64,000 bases of DNA. Source: Tetrahymena elliotti 4EA. Taxonomy: Eukaryota; Ciliophora; Oligohymenophorea; Hymenostomatida; Tetrahymenidae. The translations under genes were made by a program, and so were the position numbers. The notes under the pieces are model-generated. The model saw only the letters and a program-made list of their open reading frames with translations, was not told the DNA's origin and made no database searches. The stretch covers positions 1,140,574-1,204,573 of the forward strand of contig JH720303.1 in assembly GCA_000231825.2 (NCBI GenBank), given 5' to 3'. This document shows, piece after piece, positions 38,501 through 51,370 of the stretch (the first letter of the stretch is position 1; each line of letters opens with the position of its first letter).

Positions 38501-40147
38501 AAATAATCCTTAAAATATTCCTAACACAAACAATAACAATAACATGAATGTTAACAATAATCAAAACATGAGAAAGGGATTAGTTAATAATACTAATAAT
38601 AATAATCAATAACCAATTTAATAACAAAATTAGAACCCTAACTAACTCATTCCAAACTAAATGCCTCCTATCTAACCTCCTCCAATCTAAGGATAATAGC
38701 CTATGTAACAGCCAGTTTAATAGATTGTTCCTCCTATTCCTTGCTAAATAGGTAATCCTAATAATATTCCAGGATAATTCTCATAATAACAAGGAATGCA
38801 ATCAAATGGAATGCTTCCACTCACTAATATACCTCCTCCACCTCCTTAACCTAATTCAAATATTTAACAATAAGGTCATTTGTTAACTGCTAAATCTGGT
38901 ACTATTCCAAGCCACCCACCTCCACCACCTGTTAAAACTGGAATGGGCAACAACTAAATGAAACCCCCTGGATTCCCAATCCAACAACCTCCTAATAAAC
39001 TAAGCCAACCCTTTCATTAATAAGACTATCCTTAAACTCCTGACAAAGTTTAGGGAGATGCTAAACTTGGAAATCCCAACATGGTTGGAGGATAGATGCC
39101 ACTATAGCATCCTCATGGCCCTCCATAAATGCATGGAATGAATCAAATGGGAGGAGATATGCTAAACTAATAACCTTAAAATCATGGTGGAATTCCTAGA
39201 AATAATTCGGCATAAAAACAATAAATGATGAATATGAATTATATCCCACAACCACCTACTGGCTAGCAATAAATAGGAAATATTGGAGGCTAAAACTAAA
39301 ACATGCCCAGATAATTCTCAGGTAATTTTTAAATGAGCTAAACACCTCCTCCACCACCACCTCCATAAAATTAAGGTCCTCATGGAAATTAGAATAATAG
39401 AATATTTAATCCTCAATTTTAAATGAATTAGCAGCCTTAGTAAGGAAATAACCAAAACTACATGAAAAACAATATGAACATGCCTCCTATAAATAACTAA
39501 AACTAATTTGGTAAAATAAAATTTTTTAATTAAATTATTTATTAAAGTTAATAAAAACATAAAATTTAATAGGTATGAATCAGCATGGCTAACACTTCAA
39601 TAGAAATCTCTCAGGTGGAAATTACTATCAATAAGGTCAACCTATACCTCCACCAACATAAGGCCCTTCAGTTGGTTAATAAAACTAACAGTAGTTACCA
39701 AATAATTAACCTTAACAACCCTTTTAAGCTCCTCCACCACCTCCTCCTCCTAATTAGATGATGTATAAAAATAATATGGGAGTTCCTACTCCTCCTATGA
39801 ATATGAGGTAAGGAATGCCAAATTAGATGCATTAATAGTAGCCTATGATGAACTAATAATACCCTCCATAACAATAATAGCTAGCTCCTCCTCCACCTCC
39901 ACCTCAATAAGTTGCTTAATAAGGAATACCTTAAAATCAACCACCAATCTAATCTACCAGAAACGAGTTGCTTAGTTTAACTTCTGATGAAAAGAAAATT
40001 TTAACAGAAAAAATAGAAGAAATTAAATAACTTTAAAAGAATAGAAATGATCCTAGATCTGCCAGAAAAATATAAGCTATCTTTGCAGAATTTCCTAAAT
40101 TGGCAGAGCTAATTAAGAAAAATACTCCTTAATAGCAAAATAATTGA
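29510..40147 (+). CDS. VIRMA: Virilizer (VIRMA)-like giant protein with RS domain and Pro/Gln/Asn-rich tail
   Basis: Begins MENFKPQNQVSLLFFDNIDH once introns near 29538-29629 and 29706-29875 are removed. LLFFDNIDH matches the LLF(L/F)DTF(S/K)HE start of Virilizer. The domain continues with EFTQPVRVNLIRIVKPNSEV, FKNLEIFFKDLSVP and LVLRGEYTKLTVCVYGDVL, matching the Virilizer pattern of FP.PV.I.EIRI, F.LEFFVNDL and GL.LRGWY..ITLAIYG. Virilizer scaffolds the mRNA m6A methyltransferase (WTAP/METTL3) complex. Helical, armadillo-like sequence follows (VQICLQTLNDSPSDYIRGLD). It is interrupted at 31697-31930 by an RS-rich block. A 962-nt intron at 34036-34997 is the largest here. From about 38290 a long Asn/Gln/Pro/Met-rich tail with PPPPPP runs carries the chain to a helical end and TGA 40145-40147. 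The total is near 2,900 residues against about 1,800 in animals. The domain call is mine by eye; exon joins are inferred. Confidence 0.65.
34036..34997 (+). other. 962-nt intron of the Virilizer-like gene
   Basis: The donor GTATAAAA follows ...KIFNLL (phase 0) and the acceptor AATAAAG precedes ITYNKNVFFNYYDSG. The other introns in the window that I could size are 41-170 nt. The 5' half is pyrimidine-rich, with tandem CTACTA and TTACTTACTTACT runs near 34110-34165. An internal 83-codon frame at 34412-34663 shows no motif. It could instead hide an exon or a nested small RNA. Confidence 0.55.
39344..39365 (+). repeat. CCTCCACC-type codon repeat encoding poly-proline
   Basis: CCT/CCA proline codon run inside the tail of the Virilizer-like gene. 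Similar runs occur near 39727-39752 and 39884-39906. They give PPPPPP tracts flanked by Gln, Asn and Met, resembling SH3/WW/profilin ligands. Confidence 0.8.
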
Positions 40148-41142
40148 TAGCTTAAAGCACAAGCTCCTTTACAAAATAAAAAACAAAATATATGAGCTTT
40201 TTTAATTAATTATTGTTCAAACACAAATATTTTAAAAGATTAAACATTTTTAATTTGACATTTACACTTTAAGAGTGATTCGGATAAACAGAGAGATCTT
40301 AATGTTATCAATAGGCAAACTGAAAAAATTTCATTAATTTTACTAAAAACAAGATAGCATGAAACAGGATTATTACTTGATAGAAAAATCAAAAAATTAT
40401 TAATTACATTTTTTATATTTTTGTTCCTATTATGTATGTATAAACTTTATTTTTCTCTCTTTTTTCCTTAGACTCATTTTCTCTACTTTTATTGAATTTA
40501 ATTACTGCATATACTTAATTATAAGTTTAAAATATGTTAAATTTTTTTTTAATAAGTTTGTTTTTTTAATAATAAATTATTTAGAATGAAACTTCTATTA
40601 TTTTTGAAAAAAATGTCATTTTTCATTACTTTTTTGACATATACATCTCACAATAAATTATTGTTTGATTTTTCAAGACATTATTTCATACTTCTTTAGT
40701 AGAGGGTACTTTGTTTTTCATTTATAAATTTTCAACTAATTTTTAAAAATTATTTTATTCTTTTCCCTTTTTATTACAAATCATTAAATCGTTGTCTAAA
40801 AAAACAATTCCATGTTCTTATTTTTTTATTGGAAAAACATTTTTTTTTAAACTAAAAAATTCTTTGTTAGTTTTATTTTAAAAAATAATTTGAAGAATAC
40901 TTACTAAATTTCTCAACCCTCTAAAATAATAAAAATTTTTTCTTTGTTTGAAATTTTTTTATTTGTTTTAATTTTTTTATTTACAATTCATTGTTGTTAT
41001 CTAAAATAAATAGACTAAACAAAATTGAATAACCTTCTTATTTTTTGATAATTTTTTTATTTTTATTGAAAATTCATTTAAACACATACTAATAAAATAA
41101 ATAAACTCAAAGATAATAACAACTTTAAATATTTAAATTGAA
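40148..41142. other. Convergent AT-rich intergenic region
   Basis: About 1 kb between the 3' ends of the Virilizer-like and photolyase genes. Many T runs; no gene or RNA feature recognised. Confidence 0.6.
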
Positions 41143-43138
41143 TCACTAACCTAATGCCTTTTTGAAAGCTGCTAAACAACGTTCTCTTGCTAATTTATGA
41201 TCAACAATTGGTTTAGGATATGTTTTAGTATTTAAATCTTTAATCCATTTCTTTATGTATGTAAAGTTAGGATCAAATTTCTTTTATTAGCTATCAGGAT
41301 TGAAAATTCTAAAATAAGGTTATGCATCTGTCCCTGTTCCAGCAGCCCATTACCAACCACCATTATTTGCTGATAAATCATAATCTAAAAGTTTAGATGC
41401 AAAATATCTTTCACCCCATTTCCAATCAATTAATAAGTGCTTTGTTAAGAAGCTTGCTACTACCATTCTAACTCTATTATGCATATAACCTGTCTCATTT
41501 AATTATCTCATTCCAGCATCAACTATATGATATCCTTTTTATAATTATAAAATCTTAATATGAGTTAAAAAATAAATATAAAAATGGTTATTTTCTAATT
41601 TAAATTGTTTAAAAAATATTTACCTGTTTTACCCTCACACCAGGCTTTGAATTCTTCTACATTATTTCTCCATACTAATTTATCATAAGATGCTTTAAAA
41701 TTATTATTTTCTACATGAGGAAATTGATCTAATATCATCATATAAAAATCACGCCAAATAAGCTCATTTAAATAGGTTGCATTTAAACCTTTCGATCTTC
41801 TAACTAAATCTCTAATTGAAACAGTGCCAAATCTTAAATGAACACTCATTCTTGTTGTACCTTCTATAGAAGGTGTATCACGAGTTTTATCATAAGTTTT
41901 GACAATTTTCTCATTCAATTCAAGAGGTGGGAAAGACTGTTTGTTTAGAATTAAATATTTAAAAAATACCTTATTATAATCTAAATAATTTTTTATGAAT
42001 GAAATCTTACAATGCCTGCTTTTTAAAATCCAATTTCTTCTAAATTCATCACATTTCTTTCAGGTGATTTCCAAAACTTCTCCATCAAGGATTCAGAAGG
42101 TCTACAAGAGTAGTCTTCTGAAGTTAATATGCTTAGCCACTTTTTGCTATAAGGTGTAAATACTTTGTAAGGTGATCCATCTTTGTTTGTAGAGCTAGCC
42201 TCAAATATTACTTAATCTTTAAAATCATAGAACTCTGCATTTGCAGTTTATTTGACATATTTTTTAATTCTTTTATCTCTTTCTTTGGCTGAAACTTCAT
42301 AATCTCTATTAACGTATACACTTTAGATGTCAAATTCTTAAGCAAGTTCTTTGAAAGCATTATCTACAGTACCGTGCTTTACAATTAAAGTTGATCCAAC
42401 TTTTTTTAATTCCTCTTGCATTTTCATTAAATATAAATGAATGAATTCAACTCTGGCATCTTTTTTGCTTTCTAATTTATCTAAAATATCCGAGTCAAAT
42501 ACAAAGAATGGAATAACTTCATTTTAAGATTTTAAAGCATTATATAAAGCAGTGTTGTCATTTAATCTAAGGTCTCTTCTAAACCAGAATATGCTAACCT
42601 TCCTCCTATTAAGATTATTTATTGAATGAAAATAAAATTATAAACCAGCATTAAAGAAATTGGCTTAAGTTTTTTTAAAAATAAATTTTGATGTTTTGCT
42701 TTTGAGTAAATTCTACATGATTTCTACTTTTAGATTTCTTTTTTTTTAATAAAATTTATATAAAAACATACTTGTCCTTTACTTTTTTATCCTATAATTT
42801 TTTATTTGATTTTCCATCATCCTCTTCTATCATTTTTGAGTCCTTTTGTCCTTCTTCAAAGCTCTCCCTCTTTCTTTTTGAGCTTTTTAATGGATATTCT
42901 TCCTTTTTATATTCTGATTTATTCTAACTCATATCCTACTAATAACAAAATCAATAAACTTAATTTTAATTTATTAAAAAATTTTTTATGTTTTAAAATG
43001 ATAAATTTTTATTTTTAAATAAAAAATATAATTTGTTGATATTGACATAAGATAATAGTCAGTAATCTTATTTCCAGAATTTTCAAATTTACTATACCTT
43101 ACTTTTCCTTTACTAGCTAACTTATCAAGTGCTTTCAT
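41143..43138 (-). CDS. PHR: Class I DNA photolyase (cryptochrome/photolyase family)
   Basis: FAD enzyme that uses blue light to split UV-induced pyrimidine dimers. The alpha/beta antenna domain starts [20 protein letters not shown]. The FAD domain contains [72 protein letters not shown] and QPYFRIFNP. The Asn in NNGGW, which contacts flavin N5 in photolyases, is kept, favouring repair over a cryptochrome signalling role. The layout resembles bacterial PhrB (class I CPD). An N-terminal Lys/Arg/Ser extension ([13 protein letters not shown]) looks like a nuclear signal. Introns lie near 42938-43101, at 42606-42771 (166 nt), near 41935-42011 and near 41541-41622. The start at 43138 gives [12 protein letters not shown] spliced in frame; ATG 42932 is an alternative. 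TGA is at 41145-41143. CPD versus 6-4 specificity is inferred. Confidence 0.9.
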
Positions 43139-44118
43139 ACGAGATCAACTTATTTTACTAATCTATGTAAATTATAAAATATTTTTTGTTCATAAAAAAA
43201 CATACTAACTCTCTCTCACTAAAGAATTTATTTTATTAAACATTCATTTTTAAAAAAATATCACTTATTCTGAATAGAAATTTTGTGAAAAACTTTTAAT
43301 TTTAGAGATACATTTAATTTTATTAATTTTTTTGATTAAAAATTGTTTGGATTATTATTTGATTTAAATTGTCAATCAGTAAAATAAATTCTCAAGTAAT
43401 ATCATCTAAACATAAATAAATTAAATTAATGTAATTAAGGATATAAACCCTTTCATAATTACTTATTTTTTTGAAATTTTTTTCAAATTTTGTTGGATAG
43501 GCTAAAATTCTCACAATTCAAAATTTTTTAAATTTTATTTAAAATAGTTTTGACTGAGTTTGATCGAAGCGACCTACAAATTAAATTTCTTAAATGATAT
43601 CCCTTAATTTTAATATTGGATACCTTTTCTTTGAAAATATCAAAATTATTTTAGAAAATCTTTAGCATATTGTTTTGAGAATAAAATACACTGTTGAAAA
43701 ATAGAAGTTAATTATTAAGAATCTGTTTTAACTATTTGCAGAATAGAACAAGAAACACTACTGACTATGTATGATATTCAACTTAAAATTTTTATTTTTA
43801 TTCTTTTATTAGATCTATGAAAGAGTTAAAGCTTCTTTTAATATAGATAAATTCTTTCAAAAATAAAAATTTATACTAATGAATGTATATCTTTATATTG
43901 ATTTATATGTACCAAAGCACAATTTTAATTGATTGAACACAATAAAGAATTTTATAAAACAGATATAAAAAAAATCAAACAAGTAAAGATTAGTGTATTA
44001 TCAGAAATTTTTCAAAATTAAAAGTAAAATTAGAAGCAAAATTTATTATTGTTTTAAAAAAACTAAAAAACGTAAGTCAGCAAAAAAGAGATAAAATAAA
44101 TTTAGGTAGACTTGTAGG
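43139..44118. other. Divergent AT-rich intergenic region
   Basis: Between the photolyase and F-BAR/TBC gene starts; presumed promoters of both. No element identified. Confidence 0.55.
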
Positions 44119-47100
44119 ATGAATAGGGTATTAGAAGATTCATGGGATCATTATAAAAATCTATTCAACAAGATGGTTTAAAGCACGAAAGATGTTCTTA
44201 CTTTAAGCTAACTTGTAGAATAAATGTAAAAAGCACATGAAAAGTTTTCTCAAGAATTAGAACATATAGCTTCTTAGTTTCATGACTAAATTTAAGGAGA
44301 TGCAGGAGATCATGATGGGCTTTTATTTGCTTATCAGCATTTGAGCAATTATCTATTAAAAATATCTTAAAGCCATTTACATTTAAGTAAAAACATAGGA
44401 AGTGAAATTTTAGAGCCTTTCAAAACTTTTATTGAGAATTTCCGTCAAACAAATAGAGAGACTAGCACTAATGCTAAAGGTTGGTTAAATGATATGTAGA
44501 AAAAGAGAGAAAAGCTTTTAGAATCTTAAAGAAACTTTTATCAAAATCGTAAAAAAGCAGAAAGTTATTCAGAAGTTATAGAAAAAATAGCTGAATAAGT
44601 TGAAAAGGGAACTAAAACTCAAGCTGATTTATAAAAAGTAACTCATTATTCAGTTGAACTTAAATATGAAGCAGAAGAATCCCAAGAAGAATATAAAAAA
44701 ATGATTAACTAAGTTAATTTAGATTGGGAGAAGTTTTCTAAATAATTTCCAACAATTTTTGATAGATTTTAGTACAATGACGAGAGTCGTATATCTTTTT
44801 CAAGATAGACAATATCAAAAATAGTTTAGTATTTACAATCATAAAATCAAATTGATTTGAACTCTGCAATATAATACTAAGATAAGTTTTAAGAGTATGA
44901 AAAGCAAATAGTTACTGATTAACGCCCTGAGTTGTGGAAAGTAATTTCAAAAGGCTAAAATATTTAATTTTTAGAAAGACTGAATAACTATCAAGAAATG
45001 TTTTTAGCTTATGAAACTCATAAAAAGAATCAAGAACCATAAGATTAAAGTAATTAATTTTATAATTTATTTTAAATTGTAAGTAAATACCCAAGTTGAA
45101 CATAAATAAGTTTTTTTAATCTTTTATATCAAGATTACTGTTTGATGAAAAAATGTTTAATTATTTAGCAATAAAAAAAACAAATATAATATTTAATTGT
45201 CAAGTTACTCTAGATAAAAATATAATGAAAATCTTTATAAAATTATTTCCAATATAATTAATATAGGCTAATAGATTTTAAAATCAGTCTAAGATAATAA
45301 GGAAATAGAAGACTCAATTAGAATTTAAGAAGATCAATAAATGACTGAAGAAGAACTTAACAAAATTGATTCACTAGTCTTAGATATACTAGAAAATACC
45401 AAAACTAATTTACATCTCTTCTAAAAGAAAGTAAATATTTTTAACAAATTTCTTCATGGTTAATTGTAAAACTTATTCAATTTAGTGCTCAAGCATTTCT
45501 GGAAGATCAAGTTTGAATTCAAGCATGATTGATGATTCATAAACTTAACCAAGTTAATCTAGCTCTTCTAAGATAGAAGCTAATCATGATGTACTCGCAG
45601 AGGATTAAAAATCTGACATAAGCTTTGATGGAGATACAACAGCAACATATTTGCGCCCATTTTAAAATAACTTTTCTGGTTTATTTAATAACGTTTAGGC
45701 TTGTGAATATTTTATAGGAAACTTCTCATAAGGAATTCAAAGCAAAGACAGATTTTATTTTTATCTAACTGAAGAAAATTTTATCGACGTATGTGATCTT
45801 ATGAAAGTGATTCTAAATTTTTTTTCATCCAATTAAAATGGCAAGATATCTCCTGACACATTCTAAAATATCTTAACTATTATGACCAGAGTATCTAAAT
45901 AATAAAAGCAAAATCATAAAGAATTTTTGGCTATTCATGTTAATGACGCAAAGCCTTTGTATAACACTAAAAATTGGGAAGACTTATTTGATTCAATCAT
46001 GACAAAAAAAATGGAAGATAAGAAGAAAAAAATAAATCGTCTAAAAGAAGGATAACCAGCATTTTTAAATAGCAAAAATATTCAAAAGGGAATAAAGCTA
46101 ATTGGTTTTGGTCTCAATAAGCTTGGAGGTTTCTTTTAGAAAAAACAAGAAAAACCTTCTGAAGAAGAAAAAGCATTGGAAAGTGAATTAAGTTACTTCA
46201 CATTAGATGAATTAAACAAATACTTACTAAATTTAGAATTATCTTCTGAGTTTGTGAGCGACTTGATTATCAATTTAGCTAAAAAGAAAGGAGTTTAGCT
46301 AGATTAAATACCAAGAATCTTAGAGAAATAGGAAAACAAAAAAAATTCGGAGTTAAGACGTAACTTTGAATCTTATAAAAATAAAAAGAAATAAGATGAA
46401 GATAGATTTGAAAAGATTTAAAAAAATAAGGTTTTGTAGATGGTGTATGGATTTAAGTATGCACTAAGGTTCCTAGGCACAAAAGATAAACCATGGTAAC
46501 TATTATAATTGAATAGCACATTTAAGTAGCATTTACGTAAATAAATATATAAGATTTATTTATTTAGAGATTCTGAAACTTAATGGATAAATAAGAATCG
46601 TGTTTAAACTTGGTTGAGCATATTAAATATTGACAGCTTGAAATTCGATTATCTTCAATATAAAAAAGAAGTAGCTATTAATGCTAAACATGATCAAATT
46701 GAAGAAATTATCACTCTGGATGTTAACAGGTATTCAATTTAATTACTTTAATTTTTTTTGAAAAAATGCGATTTTTAATGATAAATTTTTAGTATCTTTA
46801 AAGTTATTTGCTTAATGATTAAATTATTTAAAAAATAAATTTAGATCTCTTCATTTGCACTAAGATAGAATAAACTCAAACTAGCTATAGAGCTTGCTTA
46901 GAATATTTGCTTATTACAACACTGATATTTCATATTGCTAAGGAATGAATTATATTGCTGGATTTTTGTATTTGATTATTTTAGATGAAGCTTCAACTTA
47001 TAAAGCTTTCCATACTGTGATGAATACTTACTTTAAGTAGTTGCTAACAGACAATTTTGAGTAATTGAAGGTGGTGTTCTATTAATTAGAGAGACTTCTT

Positions 47101-47553
47101 AGCATATTTTTACCTGAGTTAGCAGAGCATTTTAAAAATTAAGGTGTTGATTCTAACTATTATGCAACAAGTTGGTTTATCACAATATTTAGTAGTGTAT
47201 TTTAATATGCAAAAGATTCTTATCTTCTTTGTGCTATTTGGGATGTCTTTTTATGTGAAGGATGGAAAGGTTTCTTTAAGTGTGTCATTTGGATTTTAAA
47301 ACAAATCTAGCCCAAGCTAAGATAAATGGATTTTGATGACATACTCCACACTTTATCTGATTTGATTAAGGCTGAAATATTTGTTAATTCATATGATGAT
47401 TTAAAGAAGAAAGGTATTCTTCCTAATATTGATAAAATAAAAACGGAAATTAGATAAATTAAAATTACAAACAAATTGTTAGATAATCTTTAAAATGAGC
47501 ATAAATTCTTCTAGCTTAATCTCAAAAAGAAGTTACAATAAATGCAAAATTGA
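44119..47553 (+). CDS. F-BAR + TBC (Rab-GAP) fusion protein
   Basis: The N-terminal 300 residues are a long helical F-BAR/FCH domain: MNRVLEDSWDHYKNLFNKM, then LEPFKTFIENFRQTNRETST and AKGWLNDMQKKREKLLESQR, as in PACSIN/FCHO membrane-bending proteins. A Ser-rich linker and a helical region with a Lys-rich stretch follow. The C-terminus is a TBC domain with both catalytic fingers. ITLDVNRS supplies the Arg finger; its codon is split by the intron at 46730-46844. SYCQGMNYIAGFLYLI supplies the Gln finger, whose codon is TAA at 46939-46941. AIWDVFLCEGWKGFFKCVIW is typical of the TBC end. A predicted Rab GAP recruited to curved membrane by its own F-BAR; the target Rab is unknown. Introns also lie near 45079-45265, 45433-45503 and within 46735-46845. 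TGA is at 47551-47553. Confidence 0.75.
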
Positions 47554-47940
47554 AAAATAAAATAAATTTAATAAAATATCTTTAAATATTTTTGAGACTT
47601 GATTAATATTTTTGTTTTTTTAATATTTTGTAGTACTTTTTTTAACTTATGTAAATTAATATATTTATTATTAATCATAAATTGGGTGGTTACTTATTAT
47701 TTAAAGAGTTTATAGAAATGTAAATTTTGGTGATTGATTTTAATTAATCTAAGCAAAATGAATGATCAATAAATATTTTAACAAAACAAATTTTGTTAAA
47801 TATTATTTTGTTTAATCAATATTTGTAAATAGATATAGAATATATATTGTGATTATCAAATATCTCTTGAACAAGATTCTAACAAAGCTCTTTCATTTTT
47901 TTGATACTAACAAAAGCTTTTATATATTATCACTTGAAAA
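47554..47940. other. AT-rich intergenic gap
   Basis: Spacer between two co-directional genes; nothing recognised. Confidence 0.6.
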
Positions 47941-50455
47941 ATGAGTACTCAAGAATAATTTAAATAGGCTAGAAGTAAGTCTTATACATTGTCAAAGTAG
48001 GCTAGAGATAATTTAAGCGCTTAAAGAGGATCGATGCTTTTTACTAAAGATATGAATAATAGTTAATTACTCAAGTAAATAGCAAACAACTCTTAGTACT
48101 CAAAAGTAAATGATTCAATCTAAAAAAAGAGAAGTTAGAAGAACAGTATTGGATTTTTAGACTCAACACAAACATAGCCTTCGACAAGAGGAAATACATT
48201 TTATCTCAAATCTCAAGAACAAAAATCTATGGAAAAGACAAATAGTTAACCAAATGTAAAACATATTTCTCTTTAACATACTGTACCTACTGGAAATTTA
48301 ACTACACAACCAGACTCCATTTATGAAAGCGTTGAAGCTATTTATCCAGAATTCAAAAAGAAAGTCTTACTCAAAAGATAAATCTAAAAAAGTGACTATG
48401 AAAAAGACAATTAGGAAACAATATAAAAGTTTAAGACTGAAATGTACTAAAATGATAAATATTTATATAAAAGTTAACAACAGCTCAAGGAAATTGAAGA
48501 GAAAGAATAGTAAGAGCTATTTAAAAAGGAGATAGAAATTTAATAAAAAATGTTGAAAAATAAAGAAGATCTTGAAAAATCTGAGCTATAAGTTAAGCAG
48601 TGGCCAAATATTTGGAAGATGGTCAGACATTTTCAAGATTCTTAAGCATAAGATGTTGCAGATATGCTAAAAACAAAGGATTTTTTAGATGAATTTGAAA
48701 GTCAATATTAAAATAAAAAGACAACAACTGAAAATCCAAAATAAACTACTGGTACAGGCTCTACTAATTTCTAGAGAAAAAATAAAGGATATGCTCATGC
48801 AACAATATCTTCTTAAAATCTGATTAAAACGTTACAGAGTGAAAATACTGAGAGTAACTAAAACAAAAGTAATCCACAAAAGCAAAAATAAAATATACAA
48901 TCTTTCTTAGAAAAAGAATGTAAAAAGGCCAAACAGATGGCTGAGGAGCTTGAAATTTAGTAAATTTTTAGAAATGGAATTAATAATACTGAAAACACTT
49001 CAACTTTTAGTGATGTGAATAATATCAACACAAAGATAAAAAAGTATTGCAAACTTATCCGTCCAAAGGGAGCTAGTCTTTCAAGCAAAGTTGAATAAAA
49101 ATTTGTAGATAACAATATGAAATATTTTTTGATTTCTAGCACAATTGATATAGATTAAACATAAAAAATTTTATATAAGTAGCAGTTTGAAAAAAATAAA
49201 ACGCTAACTAATAATTTTGGAAATTCAAGTTAGGTCTAAATATAATCTAAAGTCATGAAAGAATATTAAAAATAAAATGAACATAACAATAATGATGACT
49301 ATCTTAATGAGAATGTAATACTTTTCCCTACTGAAATAGATTAAATTTTATAATCCAAAGAATTTTCAGATTCTCCTAAAAACATTAGATTAAGTAACTT
49401 TGTAGAGAGTACCCAACAAAATTATTAGCAAGATACAATATAGGAAGAAAATATTTATGAAAACTTATCTACTCCTCCAGCATAATCAGAGAGAAGAATT
49501 AGTATCCCTAAAATTATTAATGGAAGGATCACATTAGAAGTTAAAAATTTTATTAAAAAGAATTTACCACAAACAAAGCACTGTAATAATATTTAATTTT
49601 TTATTCTACAATATTTTAATTTGAGAATCATTTTTTAAAACAGTTGTCCATTATAGATCAAGAAAAGATAAAAGATCAATTTCTATGAATACTAATAAAT
49701 TTCCTAGATATGATGATCAAGAAGCTCATAAATAAGATATAACATGTACAAGAGACTAATCACATTTAATTAATGCTAATAAAACTGTAAATGATTGGGG
49801 ATCATAATTCAAAACAATTAATAGCTCTACTATACATCAAAGAAGCTCTTCTATATTTAATAGTAGGCAAGACTTGTAGCGTAGCTAAATGTACAGTAGA
49901 TAAGGAACTTCTGCTAATATTAAGAGTGAAAGTGATTAAAATTTATAGTTTTTTAATGAAAGCTAGTATAAAATAAATGATATACTTCTCAGTTGTGCTA
50001 AAGCGAAGCAAGAGACATATAACGACGATATATAAAGAGAGGAATAAACTTAAAAAAGAACAGCTAAAGAAGTTATTAAAGCTATGGAAAAATTAAGGGA
50101 CAATAAAACAGAAAAAATAAAGACAAAATTATTAAATTAGTCTGAATTAATTGAAAAAAATGACATAGAAATGCTTGCTGAAGGATAGAAGGTATTATCA
50201 TACCTAGAAGATCAAATAATTTAGAGTGATTGGGGTAAAAAAATATAAGACTAAGAGCTAGAGTATAAAAAAGATTTGATAAGATAAAAAATGTTACAAC
50301 AATAAAACACTAATGTTATTAAAGCCTCATAAATCTCTCAAATTCATAAAAAAAAATTAGAAAAAAATAAAATATAATAAAAATGTTTTATTATGTCACA
50401 AGAAAAATAACTCTCTAAATACATTAATTTTGCTGACTATATAGGATATAAATGA
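47941..50455 (+). CDS. Coiled-coil protein of unknown function
   Basis: 817 residues from two exons joined across a 61-nt intron (49583-49643, phase 1). The N-terminus is Ser/Gln-rich (MSTQEQFKQARSKSYTLS) and probably disordered. Residues about 140-230 are a strongly charged Gln/Glu/Lys coiled coil, followed by KQWPNIWKMVRHFQDSQAQD, a compact Trp-containing segment. The middle is Asn/Ser-rich. A conserved-looking patch, YCKLIRPKGASLSSKVEQKF, lies near residue 370. The C-terminal 150 residues form another coiled coil. Filament- or basal-body-associated ciliate proteins often look like this, but no family match can be claimed. Confidence 0.6.
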
Positions 50456-51370
50456 AAGATTTACTAAATTAAAGGTTTTTATTTCAAAGAATTTTTAAGC
50501 TTTGCTTTCAAAATTTTGATTAGTTTCATTTAATTTAATCCACTAAATAAATAAATTCTTCATTTCGTAATCTACCAACTTTATTGCTTTATATCGAGTT
50601 ATGAATTTTATTATATTCAAAAAGTATATCTAAACAATTAAAATATTTATTAAATTATAAATTAAATCAGCCAACATAATATTTTTCAAAAATTATTTAA
50701 TAGAAATGTAAGAAATTTAATAATTCTGAAAAAAAATAATTTAAGAAAAGAAAAAAGAAAGAAGTTTGAGAAATTTTTGATAAAATTAGTTTTTTATTAT
50801 TAATAAAGATTAAAATTTTTGATTAATTTATGAAATTAACAATTACATTTAAAAGTGAAAAGATGAGTTAAAAATTAAAGAATCGAACAATCATATAATT
50901 ACTTTGGATATAAACAATTAGTTATATATAATGAATTAATACATTTAAAAAATATAAACATCAAATTATGTTATTTTCAAGCAGTGATGTATTTTAAAAA
51001 CTACAATAATTAATTATTTTAGGATTGAGAATATGGTTATTAATTAGCATTAATTCAGAAATGAATTAATATTTATAAGCTATTTATACTTTCTCTTCTA
51101 AAAATAATTATTTAAATTGCTTAGTTTTTTATTGTTTTATTCGTATAAAGATTTGAGGTTTGTTTGAGTTTGTTTATTATTTTCATTTAAAGAAATGAAG
51201 AGCTAACTAATTTGATTGAGATTTTAATGTTGAATTTATATTGTTTATTATTATTTCTATTTTAATTATTATAGTTTAATATCTAATACTAGTTTTTGCA
51301 AATTTTAATTATAAAGAATGAATTCAAAGAATAACTGCTCTAAAAGGTAAAAGCAAAACTTATTCAACTC
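50456..51370. other. AT-rich intergenic gap
   Basis: Convergent spacer before the 3' end of the CEP192-like gene. A + strand TGA-free frame beginning at 51319 lies mostly antisense to that gene and is judged a shadow. Confidence 0.6.
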
